From positions 1-8,908 of the forward strand of contig DATKDU010000214.1 in assembly GCA_035512595.1 (NCBI GenBank): a stretch of DNA of 8,908 bases. Direction: 5' to 3'. Of the stretch, positions 1-8,199 are shown one piece after another. Numbering within the stretch: the stretch's first letter is position 1; the number at the start of each line of letters is the position of its first letter. The DNA comes from DATKDU01 sp035512595 (GTDB taxonomy: Bacteria; Planctomycetota; Planctomycetia; Pirellulales; Pirellulaceae). The translations under genes were made by a program, and so were the position numbers. The notes below the pieces were generated by a model. The model made no database searches and had not been told where the DNA came from. It saw only the letters and a list, made by a program, of their open reading frames with translations.

Positions 1-59
1 ACCCGACTCAGCACCTCCAGCCGCCTCCGCTCCTTGCCACTCATCGACAATGTCTCCAT
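1..59 (-). CDS. Transposase, ISNCY-like, N-terminal fragment (runs off left edge)
   Basis: Nineteen codons are visible, reading METLSMSGKERRRLEVLSR from an ATG at 59-57. The start is well supported: the minus strand has a near-perfect Shine-Dalgarno (AAAGGAGGTG) 4-5 nt before it. The MSGKERRRLEVLSR opening resembles the N-terminus of ISNCY-type transposases, where a small helix-turn-helix domain follows at once. That assignment rests on recall of the family's opening residues, and the DDE catalytic domain lies outside the window. The two direct repeats at 86-133, just upstream of the start, fit the end of an insertion sequence and support the call. Confidence 0.6.
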   Translation of the reverse strand, partial: METLSMSGKERRRLEVLSR

Positions 60-62
60 GAC

Positions 63-79
63 CACCTCCTTTGGAGGTG
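63..79 (-). promoter_or_regulatory. Hairpin enclosing the transposase Shine-Dalgarno
   Basis: On the minus strand the sequence CACCTCCAAAGGAGGTG is a perfect 7-bp stem with an AAA loop. Its 3' arm is the Shine-Dalgarno (GGAGGTG) of the transposase starting at 59. In the RNA the ribosome site would be paired, which is expected to lower translation. Sequestered ribosome sites are known in several IS families as protection against read-through from outside promoters. That role here is inference. Confidence 0.5.
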
Positions 80-85
80 ATTGTC

Positions 86-133
86 TATGGGGACATTTCT
101 ATCTGCGCCTTATGGGGACATTTCTATCTGCGC
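86..133. mobile_element. IS terminal region: two 23-bp direct repeats
   Basis: Two identical 23-bp copies, beginning TATGGGGACATTTC and ending CTATCTGCGC, lie at 86-108 and 111-133, 25 bp apart start to start. They sit directly upstream of the truncated transposase gene. Repeated short sequences at an IS end usually bind the transposase, so I read this as the right end of the element, with the outer boundary at or shortly after 133. The other end, and any target-site duplication, is outside the window. Confidence 0.6.
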
Positions 134-165
134 ATTACACAGACGTAAGCATCATGCGACGGACG

Positions 166-240
166 AATGACCAATGACCAAGCCCCAATGACCAATGATT
201 CGCTGTTCCATTGGTCATTGGGGCTTGGTCATTGGTCATT
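166..240. repeat. Perfect 32-bp inverted repeat, ATGACCA family, copy 1
   Basis: The arms at 166-197 and 209-240 are exact reverse complements over 32 bp, with an 11-nt loop. Each arm is itself a chain of AATGACC units (AATGACCAATGACC, then AAGCCCC, then AATGACCAATG). A second, imperfect relative lies at 3448-3529. The right arm overlaps the last 12 nt of the thioesterase gene, including its stop codon. A transcript in either direction would form a very stable hairpin, so it may act as a 3'-end or terminator structure although no T-run follows. It looks like a non-autonomous dispersed repeat. Confidence 0.85.
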
Positions 241-645
241 TATTTCCCCCCGAATCGGCAGCGTCTTCCGCACCGGGCTGAAGGGGTCGATGGCCACGTA
301 GGTCACGACGGCGCCGGTCAGCTTCACCGTCCCTCCGCCACGCTCGCATTCCACCGACACGTACACCGTGATCGACGTCCGCCCCACCTTTTTGACTTCT
401 GTCCAGAAGCTGACCACGTCTCCCACGAACACCGGCTGGTGAAACTCGACGGCATTCATGGCCACCGTCACCAGCACCCGCTGCGGCCACCCCTGTTTGG
501 CCCCCTCGTAAAGGGCCCCAACCGCCCCCGCCTGGTCGATGTAGCTCAGGATGACGCCGCCGAAGATCGTCCCCATCGGGTTCGTGTCCCGCGGCATCAT
601 GACTACCTTCACCGCCAAGTGTCGCGCTGGCTCGGTAACAGTCAT
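229..645 (-). CDS. Acyl-CoA thioesterase, hotdog fold (YciA/BACH-like)
   Basis: This 138-aa protein would hydrolyse acyl-CoA thioesters to free acid and CoA in the cytoplasm. Family signs are the segment DTNPMGTIFGGVILSYIDQAG (residues 20-40), with Asn22, the GG turn at 29-30 and the likely catalytic Asp37 in the central helix; NAVEFHQPVFVGD (64-76); and GRTSITV (88-94), which is the usual order in short-chain YciA/BACH-type hotdog proteins. Length is normal for a single hotdog domain. The open frame extends upstream to 846, but the ATG at 645-643 has a GAGGAAA Shine-Dalgarno and places the family N-terminus correctly. The C-terminal residues NDQ and the TGA stop are encoded by the arm of the 166-240 inverted repeat, so the repeat seems to have replaced the original gene end. 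Chain-length preference cannot be read from sequence. Confidence 0.88.
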   Translation of the reverse strand: MTVTEPARHLAVKVVMMPRDTNPMGTIFGGVILSYIDQAGAVGALYEGAKQGWPQRVLVTVAMNAVEFHQPVFVGDVVSFWTEVKKVGRTSITVYVSVECERGGGTVKLTGAVVTYVAIDPFSPVRKTLPIRGEINDQ

Positions 646-1404
646 TCCAATTTCCTCGCAGCGAATGAGACGACGGCCGGAATCTGCTTTGCGAAAATTT
701 TCACAGGGGCATTTTGCGATGTGGCCCGTGACCGCCGCAAGCGACCCTAAGCCGCCCAGCTCGGGCAACTTTTTGCCGAATGCCCGCAATTCCTGACCTT
801 TTCGGCTCGCTCTTTGCTGCCTTTGCGGAGGGACCGCCCACGCCATCGGCAGGTACGCGGCAGAAGGCCCCCGACTCCGCTAAATCCGCACCAAGCCAGA
901 TTTTCGGCGAAAACTTGCGCAATCCCCGCAGCTTCGCCGCAATTCCTATTGCCCGTTTTGCAGCAGCGAAATATGGTTTATAGAGGAGAGGCAGATTGTG
1001 CCACGGCAGGGATCGCTGGCCGAGCCCCAAATGCACGGAAGCCTGTTTTCTGCTGAACCTCTCGCCTCCTAAGAGTGTTCTTTCCCAATCTCGCGCGAAG
1101 CGACGGCTGCCAGGCCCGCAGCGTCCGCATTCTTTCCCGGTGCGAGAGTTAGTCCCCGCGGATGAATGCCGTGGACAAGCGAAGCTGCGTCAATCCCTGC
1201 GCGGTCGCCCGGTGACGGCGAGGAAGCTCGCCAAAATCGCGGCGCTGGCTGCTGCGTGATGGGGACGAACGCTCTGAGGAGACGGCTAAACCCAGCTCAA
1301 GTTCCCACACCAAACCAAGCGATTCCAAGATCCAGGGGGTGCCGCCCAACAGACGACTGCCCAGCCGCCTGCTTGGCGCCTCCCTGCCTCAGGAGGATCT
1401 ACCC
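646..1404. other. 759-bp intergenic region between divergent thioesterase and prkA
   Basis: I see no convincing gene. Open frames here are short, overlap one another on both strands and have no recognisable products. Some local features exist: a sigma70-like promoter candidate at 949-977; a 25-codon GTG-started frame at 998-1072 preceded by GAGGAGAGG; and a 6-bp GC-rich hairpin (GGCGAG-GAAG-CTCGCC) at 1217-1232. Both flanking genes read outward, so their promoters must lie here. The length leaves room for a long prkA leader or a small RNA, but I cannot show one. Confidence 0.5.
949..977 (+). promoter_or_regulatory. Candidate sigma70-type promoter upstream of prkA
   Basis: TTGCCC (949-954) is followed after exactly 17 nt by TATGGT (972-977), a fair match to the -35 and -10 boxes. 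If used, prkA would have a leader of roughly 420 nt. The match is imperfect, and planctomycete promoters are poorly matched by this consensus, so this is only a candidate. Confidence 0.2.
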
Positions 1405-3447
<2,043 letters not shown>

Positions 3448-3453
<6 letters not shown>

Positions 3454-3529
3454 CCAATGACCAGGCACCAATGACCAATGATTGAACACACAACTCATTG
3501 GTCATTCGGTCATTGGACATTGGTCATTT
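3448..3529. repeat. Imperfect inverted repeat, ATGACCA family, copy 2
   Basis: The left arm (3448-3481) and right arm (3495-3529) are near reverse complements, each built from AATGACC units, with a 13-nt loop. It is clearly related to the perfect 166-240 repeat: both begin AAATGACCAATGACCA in the outgoing gene's direction. It fills the prkA-yeaH gap and also carries the prkA stop codon. In the mRNA it would form a long hairpin between the two reading frames, which could protect 3' ends or set the ratio of the two products. No T-run follows. Confidence 0.8.
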
Positions 3530-3552
3530 CACCCGAAGGGTGACCATGGTCA
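3529..3552 (+). promoter_or_regulatory. Overlapping palindromes over the yeaH ribosome site and start codon
   Basis: TCACCCGAAGGGTGA (3529-3543) is a perfect 6-bp stem with a GAA loop whose 3' arm holds the Shine-Dalgarno (AAGGGTGA). TGACCATGGTCA (3541-3552) is a perfect 12-bp palindrome centred on the first ATG at 3546. The two share TGA, so they could compete. Either would restrict ribosome access to the yeaH start. A second in-frame ATG lies at 3552, 11 nt from the Shine-Dalgarno. Function is inference. Confidence 0.45.
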
Positions 3553-4655
3553 TGAAGATCGACCGCGACGCGTCGCGGTTCAAACAAATCGTCCGCGGAA
3601 AGATACGCGAGAATCTGCGGAAGTACGTGACCCACGGCGAGATGATCGGCCGCAAGGGGGGAGACCTCGTCTCCATCCCGCTGCCGCAGCTCGACGTGCC
3701 GCACTTCCGCTACGGACAAAACGGCCGCGGCGGCGTCGGCCAAGGGGACGGCGAGGTCGGCCAGCCGATCGCCCGCGGCGAGGATGGCGAGGATGGCGAA
3801 GGCCGGGCCGGCAGCGACCCGGGCGAGCACGTCCTGGAGGTCGATATCGCCCTCGACGAGCTGGCGACGATCCTCGGGGACGAGCTTCAGCTTCCCCGCA
3901 TCGAGCCCAAGGGGAAGGCCAACATCGTCCAGGACAAGGTCCGCTACACCAGCGTCCGCCGCATCGGGCCGGAATCGCTGCGGCACTTCCGCCGGACGTA
4001 CGTCGAAGCGCTCCGCCGGCAGCTCTCCGAAGGCACCTACCGCCCGGCCGATCCGCGCGTCGTGCCGATCAAGGAAGACCGCCGCTATCGCTCGTGGGAG
4101 CACGTTCCCGAACCGATGGCCAATGCGGTCATTCTCTACATGATGGACGTCTCTGGGAGCATGACCGACGACCAGAAGGAGATCGTCCGCACTGAGGCGT
4201 TCTGGATCGACATCTGGCTGCGGAGCCAGTACGACGGCCTGGAGCGGCGGTACATCATTCACGACGCGGCGGCCCGCGAAGTGGATGAAAACACCTTCTA
4301 TCACACCCGCGAAAGCGGCGGCACCCGCATCAGCTCGGCCTACAAGGTGGCCAGCGAGATGATCAAGGAGAAGTTCAACCCTGACGAGTGGAACATTTAT
4401 TGCTTCCAGTTCTCTGACGGCGACAACTGGGGCGAGGACAACAAGGCCGCCCTGAACATGCTCAAGGAGGACATCCTCCCTAAGTGCAACTTGTTCTGCT
4501 ACGGCCAGGTCGAAAGCCCCTACGGCAGCGGCGAATACATGCGGGTCCTGGAAGAAACGTTCGGCGACGAGCACGAGACGCTCGTGCTGTCGGAAATCGA
4601 GAACAAAGAGGCGATTTACGATTCGATCAAGACGTTCCTTGGGAAAGGAAAATGA
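3546..4655 (+). CDS. yeaH: DUF444/YeaH family protein with von Willebrand A-type MIDAS site
   Basis: This 369-aa protein is the usual partner of PrkA. The N-terminal part carries the family opening MKIDRDASRFKQIVRGKIRE and GEMIGRKG-x-DLVSIPLPQLD-type sequence (residues 31-50). A glycine/acid-rich linker follows (57-94). The C-terminal half is a von Willebrand A-like domain with the metal-binding motif DVSGS (Asp201, Ser203, Ser205), a GGT with Thr260 and FSDGD (289-293), which together form a plausible MIDAS. The start is 3546 or 3552 (MVMK or MK); upstream codons come from the repeat and lack family character. In E. coli, yeaG and yeaH form one RpoS-linked operon important in nitrogen starvation; the biochemical role of YeaH is not known, though a partner-binding or scaffold role is likely from the MIDAS. 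The stop codon is followed within 3 nt by the repeat at 4658-4762. Confidence 0.93.
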   Translation: MVMKIDRDASRFKQIVRGKIRENLRKYVTHGEMIGRKGGDLVSIPLPQLDVPHFRYGQNGRGGVGQGDGEVGQPIARGEDGEDGEGRAGSDPGEHVLEVDIALDELATILGDELQLPRIEPKGKANIVQDKVRYTSVRRIGPESLRHFRRTYVEALRRQLSEGTYRPADPRVVPIKEDRRYRSWEHVPEPMANAVILYMMDVSGSMTDDQKEIVRTEAFWIDIWLRSQYDGLERRYIIHDAAAREVDENTFYHTRESGGTRISSAYKVASEMIKEKFNPDEWNIYCFQFSDGDNWGEDNKAALNMLKEDILPKCNLFCYGQVESPYGSGEYMRVLEETFGDEHETLVLSEIENKEAIYDSIKTFLGKGK

Positions 4656-4657
4656 CC

Positions 4658-4762
4658 CTCGTTCCCACGCTCCGCGTGGGAACGCAAGCGAGGCCGCTCC
4701 GCGGCCCTGACGCGACGCAGAGCGTCGAAGACGTGCGTTCCCACGCGGAGCGTGGGAACGAG
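4658..4762. repeat. 105-bp compound palindromic element with perfect 29-bp ends
   Basis: The ends (4658-4686 and 4734-4762) are perfect 29-nt inverted repeats. Each end is also a hairpin by itself (GTTCCCACGC-TCC-GCGTGGGAAC, 10-bp stem). The middle holds two more perfect hairpins, GGCCGC-TCC-GCGGCC and CGACGC-AGA-GCGTCG. The element can therefore fold as one long stem with side arms or as four separate hairpins, the form expected of REP/BIME-like non-autonomous elements. The GTTCCCACGC...GCGTGGGAAC core is one I recognise as a common dispersed bacterial repeat. It fills the yeaH-hicA gap, and its final GAG forms part of the hicA Shine-Dalgarno. Confidence 0.85.
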
Positions 4763-4772
4763 GAAACGGTTT

Positions 4773-4964
4773 ATGACGGTTCGCGAGGTGATCAAACAAC
4801 TTGCCGATGACGGATGGATTGAGGTTGCCCAGCGAGGCAGTCATCGGCAGTTCAAGCATCCCACGAAGCCGGGAAAGGTGACCGTGCCCGGCCGGTTAGG
4901 AGACGCCGTTCGCATCGGGACGCTCAAAAGCATACTGAGACAAGCAGGATTGGAGCTGAAGTAA
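4773..4964 (+). CDS. hicA: HicA-like mRNA interferase toxin (no HicB partner)
   Basis: This 63-aa protein has the full HicA pattern: a first helix with MTVREVIKQLADDGW (1-15), then GSHRQFKHP (22-30) with the putative catalytic His24 on the dsRBD-like strand, then VTVPGRLGDAVRIGTLKSIL (36-55) and an LRQAGL end. HicA toxins cleave mRNA and are normally neutralised by an adjacent HicB, which carries a partly degraded RNase H fold and often a DNA-binding domain. Start 4773 has GAGGAAA 9-12 nt upstream; longer in-frame starts fall in the repeat. The next gene begins 2 nt after its stop, so the two are surely co-translated, but that product does not look like HicB and none is found elsewhere here. 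The placement inside a prkA-yeaH-spoVR set is unusual. The protein could be active, or could have been adopted as an RNA-binding domain. Confidence 0.88.
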   Translation: MTVREVIKQLADDGWIEVAQRGSHRQFKHPTKPGKVTVPGRLGDAVRIGTLKSILRQAGLELK

Positions 4965-4966
4965 AT

Positions 4967-5254
4967 ATGTCCACCAAAAACGTCGCCGAGACCGAGGAGC
5001 TGCGCGAGCAGCACGTCGAGGAGCTTGAGGCAGAATTCGGGCCGGAGTGGGAAAAAATGCACCAGCCGGGATCAGTGAGCTGCCACGAGCTTCTCGACCG
5101 AACCGCGATGATGGCCGACAACGTTGAAAGGTTCATCGTTTCCCATCCCGCCTGCGTGCGAAACAAGGAGTGGTTCGCACTCGCCGAGCGGGCCGCTGCT
5201 GCATTGCACGAGCTCTATCAACGCGTTGGAACTGAACACCTGGATCGCGATTAA
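4967..5254 (+). CDS. Conserved-looking small protein of unknown function, HicA neighbour
   Basis: I do not recognise a named family for this 95-aa protein. The N-terminal third is rich in Glu and predicted helical (ETEELREQHVEELEAEFG, residues 9-25). The middle has the striking segment SCHELLDRTAMMADNVERF (38-56), then SHPACVRNKEWF (59-70), and the C-terminus is another helix, LAERAAAALHELYQRVG (72-88). No signal peptide or membrane segment is seen, so an all-helical cytoplasmic protein is likely. It lacks the HicB opening (a strand such as YxVVIE followed by a PGC-type motif). It starts 2 nt after the hicA stop and ends 8 nt before spoVR, so the three genes are probably one transcript. It could be a new type of HicA antagonist or a SpoVR/PrkA-set accessory protein; both are inference. 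I have seen similar HELLDRT-type small proteins in planctomycetes, always unnamed. Confidence 0.75.
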   Translation: MSTKNVAETEELREQHVEELEAEFGPEWEKMHQPGSVSCHELLDRTAMMADNVERFIVSHPACVRNKEWFALAERAAAALHELYQRVGTEHLDRD

Positions 5255-5262
5255 CCGTTGCC

Positions 5263-6795
<1,533 letters not shown>

Positions 6796-6799
6796 CTCC

Positions 6800-6834
6800 T
6801 CCCTCTCCCTCTGGGAGAGGGCCGGGGTGAGGGT
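6800..6834. repeat. GC-rich hairpin repeat after spoVR
   Basis: CCCTCTCCC (6801-6809) pairs perfectly with GGGAGAGGG (6813-6821) around a TCT loop, followed by GCCGGGGTGAGGG. This unit is one I recognise as a very common dispersed repeat in GC-rich bacteria. It lies 5 nt after the spoVR stop and may cap the cluster transcript, but it has no downstream T-run, so intrinsic termination is uncertain. Confidence 0.65.
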
Positions 6835-6836
6835 TT

Positions 6837-6868
6837 CCCTGAACCCTGAACCCTGAACCCTGAACCCT
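6837..6868. repeat. Heptamer tandem repeat CCCTGAA, about 4.6 copies
   Basis: Four uninterrupted CCCTGAA units (6837-6864) plus a partial CCCT lie between spoVR and the 158-aa gene. The unit is not a multiple of three and is not translated. Such a tract is prone to slippage, so copy number may vary between strains. A link to expression of the downstream gene is possible but not shown. Confidence 0.85.
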
Positions 6869-6943
6869 TTCCCAAAAATCCTCGATCCTCCTGCAATCAG
6901 AACCCTCATCCGGACGAACAACTTAAATAGGGGGTACCCTGCC

Positions 6944-7420
6944 ATGACCATTTCTCAAGACATCAAGCACGAACTCGACCGCATCCAGGCCCTGCAAGGG
7001 CCGGCTCGCCTCGTCGTCGATGCGCCCGCCGGCTCTCTGGAATCCCAGCTCGCGACGGTGGACGCCATCGGCTGCGCGCTGGAGTCCCTCGCCTACCGCA
7101 CCGACAAGCTGGCGGGCGCCACGATCGCCCAACTCAAGAAGCTCTCTGGCGACCTCACCAAACGGCTGACCTACCTCCTGGAGCCGATCGGCGCCCTGGA
7201 AGCCGATGCCGAGAGCTGCACGGTGCAAATGCGCTCCAGCCCGCCGCAGCAAGGGGAGGACGGCTCCAGCTACTACGAGCTTTTGGTCCGCCGCGGCGGC
7301 GAAATCTCCCTCTGCCGCTACGCCAAATCCCCCGGCCAGGTGCGCCGCACGATTCCCGCCCAGGTGACCCGCGAGGTCTTCACCAGACTGGCGGAAGATT
7401 TTGTGGCGGCAGTGGGGTAA
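6944..7420 (+). CDS. Hypothetical protein, 158 aa
   Basis: I do not recognise this protein. The first half (residues 1-80) is helical with hydrophobic heptad-like spacing (SQDIKHELDRIQALQGPARLV, then LATVDAIGCALESLAYRTDKL and IAQLKKLSGDLTKRLTYLL). The second half (82-155) looks alternating, with two probable strand pairs (CTVQMRSSPP; YYELLVRRGGEISLCRYAK) and a final helix (VTREVFTRLAEDFVAAV). No transmembrane or export signal is seen. The start at 6944 has a G-rich run (GGGGG, 6930-6934) at acceptable distance. It reads in the same direction as prkA-yeaH-hicA-spoVR but is 148 nt away across two repeats, so co-transcription is uncertain. The opening QDIKHELDRIQ-LQGPARLV resembles unnamed planctomycete proteins I recall. 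Confidence 0.75.
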   Translation: MTISQDIKHELDRIQALQGPARLVVDAPAGSLESQLATVDAIGCALESLAYRTDKLAGATIAQLKKLSGDLTKRLTYLLEPIGALEADAESCTVQMRSSPPQQGEDGSSYYELLVRRGGEISLCRYAKSPGQVRRTIPAQVTREVFTRLAEDFVAAVG

Positions 7421-7435
7421 GGTCAGGTGGCGAGC

Positions 7436-7453
7436 GGGGGGCGTCAGCCCCCC
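7436..7453. terminator. Strong GC hairpin after the 158-aa gene
   Basis: GGGGGGC (7436-7442) pairs with GCCCCCC (7447-7453) around a GTCA loop, 16 nt after the stop codon at 7420. The following bases (TGATTCTT) give only a weak T-rich tail. It could terminate the plus-strand transcript. The GC-only stem also matches a dispersed repeat type. Confidence 0.45.
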
Positions 7454-7458
7454 TGATT

Positions 7459-7660
7459 CTTAGCCGGAGGCAAACTTGCCTCCGGGTCCGCCCGTGGTGG
7501 CACGTCGCTCTTAGCCGGAGGCAAACTTGCCTCCGGGTCCCACAAGCCCGAAGCGCCAGCGAGGGACAGGCATCCACTGCCAAACGGCCGGTTCCCTCGC
7601 TGGCGCGTCGGGCTTGTCAATGCCCCGCCCTTAGCCGGAGGCAAACTTGCCTCCGGGTCC
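7459..7660. repeat. Three copies of a 31-nt hairpin repeat, same orientation
   Basis: Identical 31-nt copies start CTTAGCCGGAGGCAAAC and end TTGCCTCCGGGTCC at 7459-7489, 7510-7540 and 7630-7660. Each contains a perfect stem (CCGGAGGCA / TGCCTCCGG, loop AACT). The gaps are 20 and 89 nt, and the larger gap holds the inverted repeat at 7542-7617. They fill the space between the convergent 158-aa gene and the XRE gene, and transcripts from both sides would meet them, so they may act as bidirectional 3'-end structures. The symmetry, irregular gaps and lack of spacers rule out CRISPR. They resemble REP-like units. Confidence 0.9.
7542..7617. repeat. 25-bp inverted repeat (24 of 25 matching) within the hairpin block
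   Basis: The arm at 7542-7566 begins ACAAGCCCGAAGCGCCAG; the arm at 7593-7617 is its reverse complement apart from one base (A at 7552 against G at 7607). The loop is 26 nt. The motif AAGCCCG-x-CGCCAGCGAGGGA is one I associate with planctomycete dispersed repeats. It is inserted exactly between copies 2 and 3 of the 31-nt repeat. Confidence 0.75.
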
Positions 7661-7681
7661 GCCCCTAATTCCCGCACCCGC

Positions 7682-8059
7682 TTACACAGCGACGACCGAC
7701 TCGCGTAGCCGCTTGCGCCAGTATTCCGGGTCGCGGCGCACCTCATCCATCAGCCGGCAGGAACTGCCGCGCGGCGCTTTGAGCCCCTGCTCCCAGTCGC
7801 GAACGGCACTTGCCGAAACCCCGAGAAACTGGGCGAAAACCGCCTGGCTGGCGTGCAGCAATTCCCGCGTGCTCTTGACTAGCGCCGGCGAGTAGCGGCT
7901 GCGAGGGAGCTTGAACTTGACCGTCCGGCAAGTGAATCGATCGCCAAGTTCTTCGATCTGCGGAAGCTCCTCCACGAATCGCCGGAGACGGCGGACCAGC
8001 TCGCGACCCACCTTCGGCCCTTTTCCGGCCCCGGCACGCTTCCTGGTGGACTTGTTCAT
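7682..8059 (-). CDS. XRE/HigA-like helix-turn-helix regulator (putative antitoxin)
   Basis: This 125-aa protein has a basic N-terminus (MNKSTRKRAGAGKG), a middle segment with LVRRLRRFVEELPQIEELG (21-39), a linker (FKLPRSRYSPALVKSTRELLHA), and a C-terminal helix-turn-helix, SQAVFAQFLGVSASAVRDWEQG (71-92), followed by LKAPRGSSCRLMDEVRRDPEYWRKRL. A C-terminal XRE domain after such a linker is typical of HigA/NadS-type antitoxins encoded after their toxin. Start 8059 has AAGGGAAAG just upstream; the frame stays open to 8140, but that extension overlaps a better-supported frame. The ATG overlaps the stop of an upstream reading frame (ATGA), of which only a remnant is left (8056-8127), so the antitoxin appears to have lost its toxin. 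It is convergent with the 158-aa gene and divergent from the double-HTH gene, which it might regulate. Confidence 0.8.
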   Translation of the reverse strand: MNKSTRKRAGAGKGPKVGRELVRRLRRFVEELPQIEELGDRFTCRTVKFKLPRSRYSPALVKSTRELLHASQAVFAQFLGVSASAVRDWEQGLKAPRGSSCRLMDEVRRDPEYWRKRLRESVVAV

Positions 8060-8127
8060 TTCTTTCCCTTTCGTTGCGACGCTCTGGCCAGCCACTGCTC
8101 GGTCTGTTCCAAATACTTGGCGACTCC
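8056..8127 (-). pseudogene. C-terminal remnant of a lost gene overlapping the XRE gene (toxin fragment?)
   Basis: Reading on the minus strand from 8127 gives 23 codons with protein-like content (KYLEQTEQWLAR, then a basic SQRKGKK end) and a TGA that overlaps the XRE ATG by the ATGA arrangement typical of co-translated pairs. An in-frame TAG at 8130-8128 closes the frame upstream and no ATG is present. The simplest reading is that the front of a toxin or partner gene was deleted and only its tail remains. Alternatively, a TTG at 8118-8116 could start an 18-aa leader peptide. Confidence 0.4.
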
Positions 8128-8128
8128 C

Positions 8129-8180
8129 TAGCAAAAGCACGCGATGCTTGCTATCGTAGTTCTATCTTTTGGGGTAGAAC
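8129..8180. promoter_or_regulatory. Two adjacent dyads between divergent XRE and double-HTH genes
   Basis: The first dyad, 8129-8153, pairs TAGCAA with TTGCTA and GCA with TGC around CGCGA, with two unpaired bases. The second, 8159-8180, pairs GTTCTA with TAGAAC across 10 nt (TCTTTTGGGG). Both lie in the only space available for the promoters of the two divergent DNA-binding protein genes. They are good candidates for operators bound by either product. I see no clear -35/-10 pair. Confidence 0.4.
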
Positions 8181-8199
8181 AGCGTACCGGAGGATTGAG

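Noticed and set aside
229..846. Longer 205-aa form of the thioesterase
   Set aside because: The extra 67 residues are Arg/Gly/Ala-rich with no family match; the ATG at 645 has a ribosome site and gives the normal hotdog length.
998..1072. 25-codon GTG-started frame with GAGGAGAGG in front (possible leader peptide)
   Set aside because: The ribosome-site match is good but the product is not recognisable and sits over 300 nt from prkA; chance is likely in this GC-rich region.
4967..5254. HicB antitoxin
   Set aside because: Position is right but the sequence is helical and charged, with none of the HicB N-terminal strand pattern or a C-terminal HTH/RHH domain.
6837..6868. Telomere-like repeat
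   Set aside because: CCCTGAA only resembles plant-type telomere units; under five copies, internal in a chromosome-like gene cluster.
7459..7660. Possible CRISPR array
   Set aside because: Only three repeats, gaps of 20 and 89 nt, perfect internal hairpins and another inverted repeat in one gap; no cas genes.
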